Source: a virus. From it: 27,672 nt of DNA. The DNA lies in the IMG/VR virus record IMGVR_UViG_3300011258_000831, positions 1 through 27,672 of that record; one strand, written 5' to 3'. Below, piece after piece: positions 1 to 8,484 of this stretch; position 1 is the stretch's first letter, and every line of letters begins with the position of its first letter. A model generated the notes under the pieces. That model saw only the letters and a program-made list of their open reading frames with translations. It was not told the DNA's origin and searched no databases. A program made the position numbers and the translations under genes.

Positions 1-511
1 ACCATACACGCCAGTAATAACGCCTTAATGTGCCTAGCAGCGTTTGAGCGTTGTACTCATCCATCGTGAAGTTATCCCAATCATCCTCATCAGAATATAG
101 CGCCCAATAACCCTCATCGGCTGCATTGTCGTGCGTATTCCACCATCTGAATAAGTCGATTAAATACTCGCGCTCCATTGTGTAAGCGTAGTCATTAGGA
201 TCAATTCTTTTAACGCGATCAGTGCGCTTTTCTTTGCAGATAAACATACAAGCAATAGGCACGATAAATAAGCTGTAATACTCGAATAAAACAGACATTA
301 CTAAACGGCTTTCCCATACTTCACGCATATCTTTAGGCACTTCTAATTTATACAATGGGAACTTGTTTAAATTAACTTGCTTAACGTGAGAAGCTAGGCC
401 AAATGGCACTATCACAAACAAAAATACAGCCAACGCAATAGCCCATAACGGAAAGAATATAGCTAGCAATAGCTCTAATATGACTAAGCCCCAAAATGCG
501 AAAACTATCAT
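1..511 (-). CDS. Phage membrane protein, cut by the left edge
   Basis: The reading frame is open from an ATG at 511 to the window edge, giving 170 residues without a stop. The ATG overlaps the TGA of the upstream fibre-like gene (ATGA), so the two are translationally coupled. The N-terminus is strongly hydrophobic, with about two membrane spans in residues 3-40. A second hydrophobic stretch lies near residues 80-97 (VLFEYYSLFIVPIACMFI). The part after that is polar and rich in Trp, Tyr and Asp. It resembles the membrane proteins of unknown function often found at the end of phage structural operons, but I cannot name it. A role in lysis or virion exit is possible but unsupported. The C-terminus lies outside the window. 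Confidence 0.8.
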   Translation of the reverse strand, partial: MIVFAFWGLVILELLLAIFFPLWAIALAVFLFVIVPFGLASHVKQVNLNKFPLYKLEVPKDMREVWESRLVMSVLFEYYSLFIVPIACMFICKEKRTDRVKRIDPNDYAYTMEREYLIDLFRWWNTHDNAADEGYWALYSDEDDWDNFTMDEYNAQTLLGTLRRYYWRVW

Positions 512-1344
512 CTAAGTTCTGCCCAATCAGTAATGGTTGTTGATCCGTTCACTCTATAAAAGTGACCAATAGGGACTATAAATGAAAAGCTGCCAACAGC
601 AGCGCCACTTGTTCTACCTATATTCACCCATGTTGATTCATCGGTGCTAACTTGTGCATAGTTAGCACTACTATAAGTGAGGCTAACCATAATAGGCTTG
701 CTTGTTGTATTTTCGTATGAGGTGCTATGCGCCCTTAAGCCTGACAAGTCTTGCCAAGTTTGGCTAACACCTATTGCATAATCTGTAGCTGCGTTCTCGT
801 CAATAGCCTGCTTCACTCGCAACGCGGTCATGTAGTTATCATTATCTGTGCCTGCTTCTGCTTCTACTTGGCTTGCTTTGGCTGAGACATCTAATTTACT
901 AGAATCAGCGCCGGCAATAACCAGCGCCGAACCGTCTTGCTTTGTGTAGCTAATACACTTCCAATTGCCAGAGCCTAACGACCTGAATATGGCTGTGTCG
1001 CCATTAGCTGTGGTTATGTTCGCACTAGAAGGCAATATCAAGCTTGATGCGTTATGCGTTAATGTTAATGCCCCTGTGAAACGTACCGTCCTTGTGATTC
1101 CAGCAGCTATAGTGCCTAAACTGGTAATTGTTGTCGTTCCTGTTACGTCTATAAATTCACCAGTAGCGGCGCCTATGTCCGTGGTTCCACTTGATGCTAT
1201 ATCAGCACCTTTTGCATTTGTTCTTCTTACAATAGCGCCTATGGCTCTTAAGTGGTTGTCAGTGCTAACAGGGTTTTCGCTGCCTGATGGGGAATTTGCT
1301 GACTCAGTAGTGCTTAAATCCTGCATGTTGGTTGGTACTGTCAT
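508..1344 (-). CDS. Tail fibre / appendage-like virion protein
   Basis: A 278-aa protein with the low-complexity Thr/Ala/Ser/Gly-rich composition of phage fibre proteins. The N-terminal segment (DLSTTESANSPSGSENP, then a conserved-looking stretch with LRAIGAIVRR) is typical of the virion-anchoring end of short tail appendages. The middle (residues 60-125, TSLGTIAAGITRTVRF) reads as short beta repeats of the kind used in fibre shafts. The C-terminus (SKPIMVSLTYSSANY to the WAELR end) looks like a compact beta-rich tip. The start ATG has an AGAGGT Shine-Dalgarno six bases upstream. It lies after the ejection-protein genes and before a membrane protein gene, and is preceded by a terminator. The role in receptor contact is inferred from composition and position. 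Confidence 0.7.
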   Translation of the reverse strand: MTVPTNMQDLSTTESANSPSGSENPVSTDNHLRAIGAIVRRTNAKGADIASSGTTDIGAATGEFIDVTGTTTITSLGTIAAGITRTVRFTGALTLTHNASSLILPSSANITTANGDTAIFRSLGSGNWKCISYTKQDGSALVIAGADSSKLDVSAKASQVEAEAGTDNDNYMTALRVKQAIDENAATDYAIGVSQTWQDLSGLRAHSTSYENTTSKPIMVSLTYSSANYAQVSTDESTWVNIGRTSGAAVGSFSFIVPIGHFYRVNGSTTITDWAELR

Positions 1345-1382
1345 GGATAACCTCTTTTATGTTATATTTATGTTTCACACAC

Positions 1383-1404
1383 AAAAAAACCAGCACTAGG
1401 CTGG
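1383..1404 (-). terminator. Intrinsic terminator before the fibre-like gene
   Basis: Read on the - strand, the stem CCAGC/GCTGG closes a 5-nt loop and runs into seven Ts (the + strand A run at 1383-1389). It separates the ejection-protein genes from the fibre-like gene. Its stem resembles those of the terminators at 10834, 15529 and 20052. Confidence 0.75.
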
Positions 1405-1411
1405 CTTATTT

Positions 1412-1549
1412 ATGAACTCTGCTTATGTTGCAATGGCTATGCCATTTGTGTTCTTTGTGATGCTATTAATTGCTCGCCCTTTTAAGATGTACGTCATTAA
1501 AAAGATGAGGCATGGCAAAATCAGAGATTTTTTATTAATTAGTTGGTAG
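1412..1549 (+). CDS. Putative small membrane protein encoded against the late operon
   Basis: A 45-aa frame starting at ATG 1412. Residues 5-22 (YVAMAMPFVFFVMLLIAR) form one hydrophobic span. A basic tail follows (KMYVIKKM, then HGKIRDFLL). Small phage proteins with one N-terminal span followed by an RP-basic-'GK(L/I)+.FLL'-like tail occur in many phage genomes, and this reads like one. It is the only candidate gene on the + strand in the structural region. Its stop overlaps the stop of the converging - strand gene by 11 bases. No clear Shine-Dalgarno is present; a TAGG lies about 14 bases upstream. The similarity is from memory of the general pattern, so it may be chance. Confidence 0.45.
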   Translation: MNSAYVAMAMPFVFFVMLLIARPFKMYVIKKMRHGKIRDFLLISW

Positions 1550-3038
1550 CTGTTAAAGCCCCTCCCATAGTGCCAACATAAGGCAATAGTGGTGATATTC
1601 TGCTCGCTGCGTTTAAAGCTTTCCCACCGTATATAGGTGATTTCTGCATCACACTGGAAAGCGCCATTGACCTAGCGGGGCTTCTGAGCATTGGAATGCC
1701 AGCCGCTAATAGTCCAGTAGGGTTCCCCGTGACGGCGGAACCTAAAGCGCCATAACCTGCCCCCGCCAACGGGTCTAATGCGCTTATTCCAGCACCAGCA
1801 CTCATTTGCGATGGTTGAGCCGCTTTAGGGAATGCTGCCGCGAACTGTCCAATATCTTCTAACCCGCCACTTAACGGCTTGCCCTTGTCAAACATTCTGC
1901 CAATAACGCGCCCGTTAATATCCCCCGTGGCTTGATTCATTGCCCTTTCGACAGTATAAGTTTTAGCAATCATCTTTCTAGCGTCCTTCAACTGCTGGAC
2001 TAACTGCGGCTTGCCTGCTTGATTGGCATAATCTTCTAAAACCGCCTCTGCTATGTCTGCTGTTTGTTTCAAGTCTTGGGCTTTAGATAGGTGTTCTGGA
2101 TTGGCTGACCTATTGTAAGAGTTAAACCACGCGCTTGAGTCTGATCGAGCCTGTTTCAAATCTCTTAGTGTATTTTTAGCTCCCGTGTTAATCGCCGCTA
2201 TTTCTTCATAAGGTTTATAGTTTTGCTTTCTAACGCGCTCGACAGCCGTTACTGACAAGGCTGTATCTTCTGGCAAATCTAATGCTTGCCTAGCCTTGTT
2301 ATTAAAAATAGCTTGGTTTTTCGCTGACGCTTGTTGCAATGTGCCAGCCTTTCCGCCGAAAGTCTCTAATGTGTTGCTAGCTCTTGACGGGTTGTATAAA
2401 GATCGTGGCAATTTAAAACCAGCGTCTTTAGCTGCTTTAGCTGTTGCATCCCTTGTCGCATTCTGCGCTTGAGCCAACTTATTAGCCGCCACCCTCTTAG
2501 TAATGACATTGCCAATCGCGCGGCCTCCTGCTTGTCCTAATAACCCACCACCAGCACCTAAAGCTGTATTCACGGCTCTAGACTCACCCTCACTTACAGG
2601 CTGAGTCATGCCAATAGCGCCACCAGTCATAGAAGCGCCTAAGTAGGTATTAGCGCCTGGCACAAACATAGCAGGGGAAGCCAGTGCAGCTTGTCCTACA
2701 ACACTCCCCACCTTCCCTGCGCCAGTATCTAAAATAGGCTTGTCAAGAACTTTTGCCCTATCAATATCAGCTTGCGTTTTCACTCCAATTCTTTGACTTT
2801 GCGGAATGGCTAACGCTGGAAATGTCTCGGCCTGCGCGTCATACTGCTCATTTCTCAATTGCCCAATTCCACGACCAATACTAGACATCCCTTGACCAAT
2901 GCCAACCATGAGCTTGTTATAGGTAGACATTCCATCTGTTATGCTTGGGATTTCTTGTTTTGCTGATGGCGATGGTTGCTTAAAGTTTTCCCACGGTTTA
3001 GCATTTGACGTTGCAAACGTTTCCCACGGTTTAGCCAT
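1539..3038 (-). CDS. Probable DNA ejection / internal virion protein
   Basis: A 499-aa protein. The start is the ATG at 3038, which has GGAGG eight bases upstream and forms TAATG with the upstream stop; a longer reading from a TTG 15 bases earlier runs through that Shine-Dalgarno. The N-terminus carries a duplicated AKPWE motif (residues 2-6 and 13-17), often seen in phage virion proteins of this position. Residues ~105-195 are rich in Gly and Ala (GKVGSVVGQAALASPAM onward), which suits a membrane-active segment. The middle is predicted helical and charged, and the C-terminus is again Gly/Ala-rich. It is the last of four consecutive genes whose products look like the ejected proteins of P22-type phages, which form a conduit across the cell envelope. 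No enzyme motif was seen. Confidence 0.65.
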   Translation of the reverse strand: MAKPWETFATSNAKPWENFKQPSPSAKQEIPSITDGMSTYNKLMVGIGQGMSSIGRGIGQLRNEQYDAQAETFPALAIPQSQRIGVKTQADIDRAKVLDKPILDTGAGKVGSVVGQAALASPAMFVPGANTYLGASMTGGAIGMTQPVSEGESRAVNTALGAGGGLLGQAGGRAIGNVITKRVAANKLAQAQNATRDATAKAAKDAGFKLPRSLYNPSRASNTLETFGGKAGTLQQASAKNQAIFNNKARQALDLPEDTALSVTAVERVRKQNYKPYEEIAAINTGAKNTLRDLKQARSDSSAWFNSYNRSANPEHLSKAQDLKQTADIAEAVLEDYANQAGKPQLVQQLKDARKMIAKTYTVERAMNQATGDINGRVIGRMFDKGKPLSGGLEDIGQFAAAFPKAAQPSQMSAGAGISALDPLAGAGYGALGSAVTGNPTGLLAAGIPMLRSPARSMALSSVMQKSPIYGGKALNAASRISPLLPYVGTMGGALTATN

Positions 3039-4429
3039 TAAATAGCCTCCCAATTATTTTCATCTGCTGGATCGCCGCCTTTAAATTTATAGCCATCCAT
3101 GACCTGGCCTTTCATTACTTTATTGTTTGAACTTGAATTGCTAGATGGCTGCTTCCCAGCTTTCCCTTTAGCCCTATCTACACCCGCCCTAATAACGGAC
3201 TGAAAATCTCTAGCAGCCTCTACATACTCTTTTTCACTCAATGATTTATTCATCCGTTGAATGGCCTGAGTTGCCTTTTTCCCTTCGACTTCAGTGATTT
3301 GACCGCCGCCCTTTAAGGATTCAAACGCCTCTAAGAAAGCCGCGCCGCTTAGCTGATCTTCTCTCGTTTTAAAATCGGCGGCATCAGTGCCATCAATATT
3401 GCTCGCCCACGGGAGTAGTGTTGCCCCTACATAATCACTAAACCCAGCATGGGGCTTTATCGTTCCATCTTCACTCCCTACCATTTCATCAATATACCTG
3501 AGAGCGTTTTCTGCTTTTGATACTAGTGTCGGCAATTCTGATGATGCTTCAGCCGTGTTTTTAGCGCCTAACTTTGCCGCTTCAACACTTGCCGCTTCTT
3601 CTGCCTTAGTAGGCACTTTAATACCAATAGGGGCAGGTTCATTGCCTAGTTCTTGATTTAATAAGCCGATATTTCGCTCATGTGTTTGCACTTGCTCTGG
3701 TGTTGTTGCCGCCGCTAAAGCTTGTGTCTCTGCTTCTAGCTCGCTTTGTAAGATAGCATCACGGCCTTGGTCGCGCTGTGCTTGCACTGCTGCTGGAACT
3801 TGCATAGTGCCAGTTGCTTGGTTAACCACTTGAGTTTTGGTTAACACTTTTCCAGGTATCATATCTGTAGGCGTAACATCATTAGTTCCGATAGCTTTAT
3901 TTCTTGCAAGGTCTTTTGTTAGGCCTGTAGAGTATTGAGCGCCCGTTATTGGTGCGCCATTCATCAGGATTGGTGTTGCAAACTTAGAGGGGTCTGTTTC
4001 TCTGCGATTAATCATAAACCCGCGCCCCTGCCCGTCAAATTTCAAGTCGGTTGATGGAACGCCATTTTGCATTGTTGGATTAGCCGCTTTAAGGGCAGCA
4101 GAAGGGCTAATATCCATTAAGCTGGCTTGTTCAGGATTGTCTATTTTCCATTTCTCTATCGCTGCGGCTTGCTTTGCGTCACGCTCTTGCTGTCTTTTAA
4201 ACTGATCACTTCTAAGACCTATCATTTCAGTCTGATTTTTAATCTGCTCTTGCCTAATAGCATTTTGTAAGTCTAATTGTTTAAACCTTTGCGCGGCTGC
4301 AATGCCTTGTTGTGCGCCACGGCCTAAAACTTGGCCTGTATTTCTACTATTGTTATTAGCTAATATGCCTAATCCAATCTGCACTAATGGGCTAGAAAAA
4401 GCTTTGTTTAAATCATATTGATCTGCCAT
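3038..4429 (-). CDS. Probable internal virion / ejection protein
   Basis: A 463-aa, mostly helical and polar protein. An N-terminal Gly/Asn-rich part (residues 14-45) is followed by a Gln/Lys-rich helical stretch (~46-100). The C-terminal third holds a segment (SGAAFLEAFESLKGGGQITE, then EGKKATQAI) of a kind that recurs in structural proteins of podovirus-like phages. The last ~25 residues (VMKGQVMDGYKFKGGDP) form a tail also common in such proteins. No signal peptide, transmembrane span or catalytic motif was found. It is coupled to the next gene by TAATG and follows the 116-aa gene by three bases. The assignment rests on position among ejection-type genes and on the recurring C-terminal motif, not on a defined domain. 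Confidence 0.65.
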   Translation of the reverse strand: MADQYDLNKAFSSPLVQIGLGILANNNSRNTGQVLGRGAQQGIAAAQRFKQLDLQNAIRQEQIKNQTEMIGLRSDQFKRQQERDAKQAAAIEKWKIDNPEQASLMDISPSAALKAANPTMQNGVPSTDLKFDGQGRGFMINRRETDPSKFATPILMNGAPITGAQYSTGLTKDLARNKAIGTNDVTPTDMIPGKVLTKTQVVNQATGTMQVPAAVQAQRDQGRDAILQSELEAETQALAAATTPEQVQTHERNIGLLNQELGNEPAPIGIKVPTKAEEAASVEAAKLGAKNTAEASSELPTLVSKAENALRYIDEMVGSEDGTIKPHAGFSDYVGATLLPWASNIDGTDAADFKTREDQLSGAAFLEAFESLKGGGQITEVEGKKATQAIQRMNKSLSEKEYVEAARDFQSVIRAGVDRAKGKAGKQPSSNSSSNNKVMKGQVMDGYKFKGGDPADENNWEAI

Positions 4430-4432
4430 CTT

Positions 4433-4783
4433 TTAGCCCTTCATCCATGCGCGATTGCCGAATAATCCACCCTCTTGGCCTTGCATGGCTGATTGTAAGT
4501 TGAATTGAGGTGCGGTTGTTTGTATCGCCTCGCCGCCAGCATCGCCTGAAAATAAAGATTGTGGCTGATACCCTTGCAAACCACCATACAATGCGCTAGA
4601 GGCGTTATTAGTCATCCTGTTGACATAAGGCTGTAAAGCCTCTGGTAATTGTGAAGGCTGAAAGTTTGAAGATGGCGCTTGCGCCTGCTGTGGTGCTGCA
4701 TATGACTGATAGCCACCTACGCCGCCTTGTGACTGTGGCAAGAACATCCCAGCTAATCCTAAAGAATTGTTAATGTAGTTCAT
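4433..4783 (-). CDS. Small Gln/Gly-rich structural protein
   Basis: A 116-aa protein of low complexity, rich in Gln, Gly, Ser, Ala and Asn (for example GGVGGYQSYAAPQQAQAP). It has no recognisable domain. The start ATG follows a GGGG-containing purine stretch. The gene is packed between two larger ejection-type genes with gaps of only 10 and 3 bases, so the product is probably a virion component or assembly factor of the ejection apparatus. I do not recognise the family. Confidence 0.6.
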   Translation of the reverse strand: MNYINNSLGLAGMFLPQSQGGVGGYQSYAAPQQAQAPSSNFQPSQLPEALQPYVNRMTNNASSALYGGLQGYQPQSLFSGDAGGEAIQTTAPQFNLQSAMQGQEGGLFGNRAWMKG

Positions 4784-4793
4784 ATTTTTCCCC

Positions 4794-5660
4794 TTATCCC
4801 AATAAGCCTAATAAAGCACCAGCACCAGCGCCCCACGGTCCGAAACCAGCGCCTAAAGCATTACCAATGCCATAACCTGTAGCAGCGCCACCCAATGCGC
4901 CAGCAATAGGGCTTGAGCCGCCACCATCTGCGCTAACTGTTGTGGTTCCGCCTACGCCTTGCCCTGCTCGAACAACATCGCCATAACGGTTTAATTGGTC
5001 GAACTTGAATTGATTGGCTTGGTCAAATTGGCCTGAAGCTTCATTTAGGTAGCTTTGTGCTAGTCCTTGGCGCTGTGCGCCAATGCCTTGAAGTGCTGCG
5101 CCGTCCATGTAATCAGCATTAGCTAGTGTTGGTGCTTGTGTTGATGCTTGCAATTGTCTGCCACGCTCTTGAGAGTAGTTATCGCCATACATGTTATTAG
5201 CAACCTCACCTAAACCACGCTGTAATGTTTCTTGATTTGCCGAGCCGCCAAAGTTACTGTTATTAAATTGGCTATTAATTCGGCTCTGTACATCACCCAT
5301 TGCTTGGTCAACATTACCTTTTAAGAATGGGTTGGAATCTGGTGATAAGTAGTTTCCATTAAGCGTATCAGTAATATTCTGATTAGCTGAGTTTAGCGTT
5401 TGGCTGCCAGCTAATGCTCGCTGCGTATTAAGGTTCATTCCAGCTTCTTGCTCTGGGCTAAAGCCTGCAATCTTATCGCCGTTATAGAACTGATATGGTG
5501 AGTTTGTTACATCTTGGCCTTTACGCAAATAATCAGTAATGTAAGGCTGAACGCCCGACCACGGATCAGCCTTTTGAACGGTTGTTGTATCACCGCCGCC
5601 ACTACCACCGCCCAAGCTAAAGCTAAACAGCCCTAGATACTTCTGAAACCAGTTAATCAT
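4794..5660 (-). CDS. Probable DNA transfer / ejection protein
   Basis: A 288-aa protein. A Gly-rich N-terminus (residues ~16-24) is followed by DPWSGVQPYITDYLRKGQDV (32-51), a motif seen in many podovirus virion proteins. Residues 60-235 are Gln/Asn-rich and helical, built of heptad-like stretches. The final ~40 residues (ALGGAATGYGIGNALGAGFG onward) form a Gly/Ala zipper-like hydrophobic end suited to membrane insertion. The start overlaps the stop of the GNAT-like gene (ATGA), with GGAG upstream. Composition and location fit an ejected protein that crosses the envelope ahead of the DNA. This is an inference from family resemblance. Confidence 0.65.
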   Translation of the reverse strand: MINWFQKYLGLFSFSLGGGSGGGDTTTVQKADPWSGVQPYITDYLRKGQDVTNSPYQFYNGDKIAGFSPEQEAGMNLNTQRALAGSQTLNSANQNITDTLNGNYLSPDSNPFLKGNVDQAMGDVQSRINSQFNNSNFGGSANQETLQRGLGEVANNMYGDNYSQERGRQLQASTQAPTLANADYMDGAALQGIGAQRQGLAQSYLNEASGQFDQANQFKFDQLNRYGDVVRAGQGVGGTTTVSADGGGSSPIAGALGGAATGYGIGNALGAGFGPWGAGAGALLGLLG

Positions 5661-6067
5661 AGTCTTTTCTCCACTATATGCGCTATTTTATTAAATCCAT
5701 ATTGCTTTTTCCAAAGCCTTGCGACCGCCTCTTGTGCCGCACCTCTAACAGAAGTTGCCCCGCTTGCTTTCGCCCACTGGTACATTGCTTCCACATGTTC
5801 TTGTGTTGTTTTACCGCCTATTGCATTGATAAACATAACCCTGTCGTTAGGGTAATTTATCCATTCAAATATCAATGCGCCTACTATCTTTCCATCATCA
5901 ACATAAACCATCAAAGGCCATGCGCCATCAATTGCCCTGACCTGCATTTGCTCTATTGTCATTTCACCTGTTGACCGCTTCATACAAGGGGCTAACATCG
6001 GCAAAACAATAGGCCATATCTGTGCAATATGGTTAGGATGAATAATATCTATTAGATGACTAGCCAT
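5657..6067 (-). CDS. GNAT-fold-like protein in the virion module
   Basis: A 136-aa protein reading like a small acetyltransferase fold. It has an N-terminal helix pair, then strands (AWPLMVYVDDGKIVGALIFEW, residues ~49-69) and a helix (TTQEHVEAMYQWAKASGA). A conserved-looking end follows (VRGAAQEAVARLWKKQYGF) where GNAT proteins place the last helix and strand. The usual acetyl-CoA pyrophosphate loop (R/Q-x-x-G-x-G/A) is not evident; GGKTTQEH sits roughly where it would be. The product may therefore be a structural relative rather than an active enzyme. It overlaps the fibre-like gene upstream by 16 bases and is coupled to the ejection gene downstream. GNAT-like genes in this position are common in podovirus-type genomes, with unknown role. 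Confidence 0.65.
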   Translation of the reverse strand: MASHLIDIIHPNHIAQIWPIVLPMLAPCMKRSTGEMTIEQMQVRAIDGAWPLMVYVDDGKIVGALIFEWINYPNDRVMFINAIGGKTTQEHVEAMYQWAKASGATSVRGAAQEAVARLWKKQYGFNKIAHIVEKRL

Positions 6068-6444
6068 TGCGCCCCGTCTGACATAATTCTAAGTGTCTCC
6101 CATTGGCTGCTTAATGCGCTTGTAGTCGCGCCATCTATTGTTTCGCTACCATTGCCATCAACTGTTACGGCGTTTGCACTAGCATCAGTCTTTTTAACAA
6201 TAACCATTTTTTGCTTACATTCTTCAGCAGGCTTTAATGTTACCGTTACCACGCCACTAGCCGCATTAACTGGAATTAAGCAGTCATTTAAATTCATGGT
6301 GTAGTTAGCCGTAATAGGCATAACAGGGAATAAGTAGCCATCTGCTGCTTGATTAATTGATGATTCTATAGAGTTGGCTATTTCTTGCTGTGTTTGCCTG
6401 TTGTACTCATTAAGAATACGTCCTGTTAAGCTAATCTTATTCAA
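6052..6444 (-). CDS. Small fibre-like virion protein
   Basis: About 130 aa. I prefer the TTG at 6444, which has AAGGTG six bases upstream. A GTG at 6453 lies directly on that purine run, so it has no usable spacing. The N-terminus is helical (TGRILNEYNRQTQQEIANSI). From residue ~45 on it is beta-rich, with alternating Thr/Val/Ala (ASGVVTVTLKPA, then VTVDGNGSETIDGA) and a WETLRIMSDGAQWLVI end. The VDGNGSETIDG segment is a pattern often found in phage fibre and spike tips. It overlaps the hub gene by eight bases. A tail appendage role is inferred. Confidence 0.6.
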   Translation of the reverse strand: MNKISLTGRILNEYNRQTQQEIANSIESSINQAADGYLFPVMPITANYTMNLNDCLIPVNAASGVVTVTLKPAEECKQKMVIVKKTDASANAVTVDGNGSETIDGATTSALSSQWETLRIMSDGAQWLVI

Positions 6445-7900
6445 AGCTTTCACCTTGCAAAAATACGTTTACATCACTAACAACACAATCACCAACTAAA
6501 TTAAATCTAAACCTATGTATTCTTGCCGACCTAAACAAATCAAATCTAGACTCATTCATAGTGGTTTCAACATCTTCAATCAAATTATCGCCTTGATTGT
6601 ATTTATAGAAATTAACCATTGATGCTGATGTTGGCTTTCCTAACCAAACAGGCTTAACTCTACTTAACAAGTTATATGTCGTATCATCGCCAATATCGTG
6701 CATAGTAAATGAGCTATTGACAGCCGCACCGCTTAATGTCTGCAATACGTGGCTGCCATTGAACACTGCTGGCGCTTCTGCGCCTGATGTCCAAAAAGGT
6801 GAATCAAAGGTTAGCCCAGCATCGTAGCCGTCATAAGTTGCTGATATGTCGCCTAGCGTGTCATAAGTAACGCCGCCACCGATAAATTCCATAGCAGCTT
6901 CAACCGTTCTATCATCACGCCCCCATTGATTCTTGCGGTAATGGTACACAACGCATTTATCAACAGCACCGCCACCTGTTTTAGATGGGTAATAGAAATA
7001 AACACGCTGGTTAATGCGATCATGTAAAGACTTAATCTTGTATGAAAGTTTAGCGTCTAATTCTTCGTACACTGTTTTTCTTAATGTCGATCCAATAGGT
7101 GAAGGTCTAGCACCATCAAAGCGCCAGAAGTCATCAACACCCATGAAAATATGTACTGGATTATCAGCCGAACCGATATTAATAACGGCTTCATTTGAAC
7201 TACATCCAGCCTCGCCAGCTATTTGTCTAAAATCCCATATAACAGGAGCGCCAACATAAGTGCCTATATACATGGCACGTTCTTTATATACTACAATCTG
7301 CTCGCCAAATCTTTTCCCTGCTGTAAGACGTCCACTAGCAGAAGGTAATGTGTTTGTAGCTGATTGTGTTGAAATTGATGGTGTCCAATCAGTATGATCT
7401 CTTAATGCACTGCACCACCATCTATTAGGGCTGTCGCCATAAGTGCCTTCATTCGTATCAAACAAGAACACCTGATTACTAACTGTTTCAACAATTGATG
7501 CTGATGGTGCGCCTGATACATCAGCAAAAGCACCAGCTCCACTCGCTTGCAATGTGTCTGTTTTAGCTACTGCTAACATAGTGTTGCCGAATTGAGCAAA
7601 GCGCCAATAGCTATCCGCCCCTAGCGTGTAATCACCACCGCTTACCCTTGTTATATCCGTCCATGATGAGCCTGATAGCTCATATAGCTTAGTCGCTGTG
7701 CCAGCAAACACTCTAAAACTATCATCTAAGTCACGACCATAAGCACCACCAAAGCAAACAGCCGCTAAAGCCGCCGCGCCTGCACTTTCAGCCGTTGGCG
7801 CTGCTTGCATTCCCTTTTCAGTAGGGATAAAAGCTTCACAGTCAACAATCACGCCTTCAACTGTTTGATCTACATCTGGCGCGTATCCTAATAGCTTCAT
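6437..7900 (-). CDS. Tail hub / DNA-stabilisation protein, P22 gp10-like
   Basis: A 487-aa protein, close to the size of P22 gp10 (472 aa). It is beta-rich throughout and shows repeated blade-like segments with aromatic and Gly turns (for example FRVFAGTATKLYELSGSSW, residues ~62-80, and AMYIGTYVGAPVIWDF, ~209-224). This fits the propeller-containing hub that closes the portal after packaging and carries the tail appendages. The start ATG overlaps the stop of the adaptor gene in TAATG, with a TAGGGTT Shine-Dalgarno. The order portal, capsid, adaptor, hub is that of P22-type tails. The assignment is by fold pattern, size and gene order; sequence similarity to P22 itself is not obvious. Confidence 0.7.
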   Translation of the reverse strand: MKLLGYAPDVDQTVEGVIVDCEAFIPTEKGMQAAPTAESAGAAALAAVCFGGAYGRDLDDSFRVFAGTATKLYELSGSSWTDITRVSGGDYTLGADSYWRFAQFGNTMLAVAKTDTLQASGAGAFADVSGAPSASIVETVSNQVFLFDTNEGTYGDSPNRWWCSALRDHTDWTPSISTQSATNTLPSASGRLTAGKRFGEQIVVYKERAMYIGTYVGAPVIWDFRQIAGEAGCSSNEAVINIGSADNPVHIFMGVDDFWRFDGARPSPIGSTLRKTVYEELDAKLSYKIKSLHDRINQRVYFYYPSKTGGGAVDKCVVYHYRKNQWGRDDRTVEAAMEFIGGGVTYDTLGDISATYDGYDAGLTFDSPFWTSGAEAPAVFNGSHVLQTLSGAAVNSSFTMHDIGDDTTYNLLSRVKPVWLGKPTSASMVNFYKYNQGDNLIEDVETTMNESRFDLFRSARIHRFRFNLVGDCVVSDVNVFLQGESFE

Positions 7901-8484
7901 TATCTAACCCTAGCCGATAGTGGGCCGCCTGAGATTAATTGAGCATTACTTTTACTTTGTATGTCTTGAATAATTGATTGTGATAACGCTGCATACTGAG
8001 CCGCATCATTCGCATTCTTCATGTAAATGTTAGCGTGTCGTAACGCTTCATATAAATACACATCAGGGCGCGACTCATACAGCCAATTAGTGTCGTTATC
8101 TGCCATGTTTGGAATTGTCTGATAATAAATACCTGCAACACTTCCACCAGAAGGCCAGCAAATTAAATTACTATTTTCTAGTCCATAATAAATAGGCGCA
8201 TTAGTGTTGCTTGGCCTGGCTCTTATATATTCGTTTGTAGCCGCTTTTAACGTCCTATTGCCGTTTGTGGTAGTCCATACCACCTTCCACGATTCAAAGT
8301 CGCTAGGCAGGGCTACAGCACCATCTGTGAGGGCTGTTTCTGCAAAAGCTGTCTCCATATCACGGGTTTTCAGTTTGTTGTTAAATTCCGCTTCAGCACT
8401 CTTAATAAATGTAGGAATAACCGCCGCTAAATCTGCTCTATGAGTAAAATTAGCTATGTCTGTTTGTAGCTGTGCAAAACTCAT
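7900..8484 (-). CDS. Head-tail adaptor, SU10/P22 gp4 type
   Basis: A 194-aa protein with the layout of the phage adaptor family. An N-terminal helical part begins SFAQLQTDIANFTHRADL and continues to FIKSAEAEFNNKLKTRDME. A beta-rich middle follows (VALPSDFESWKVVW, then IYYGLENSNLICWP). A C-terminal helical bundle closes it (RPDVYLYEALRHANIYMKN). The pattern 'F...AE..fn..L..r.me....LP.Df' is characteristic of adaptor proteins that bind under the portal ring and join it to the tail. The gene starts within GGATGA, overlapping the stop of the upstream 103-aa gene. Confidence 0.78.
   Translation of the reverse strand: MSFAQLQTDIANFTHRADLAAVIPTFIKSAEAEFNNKLKTRDMETAFAETALTDGAVALPSDFESWKVVWTTTNGNRTLKAATNEYIRARPSNTNAPIYYGLENSNLICWPSGGSVAGIYYQTIPNMADNDTNWLYESRPDVYLYEALRHANIYMKNANDAAQYAALSQSIIQDIQSKSNAQLISGGPLSARVR

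Noticed and set aside
965-1399. + strand frame of 144 codons
   Set aside because: It is the mirror of the fibre-like gene on the - strand, has no ribosome site or domain, and its hydrophobic composition is a by-product of the opposite strand's Ala/Thr/Ser codons.
3039-3053. TTG-started extension of the ejection protein at 1539-3038
   Set aside because: The five extra codons contain the GGAGG that serves the ATG at 3038.
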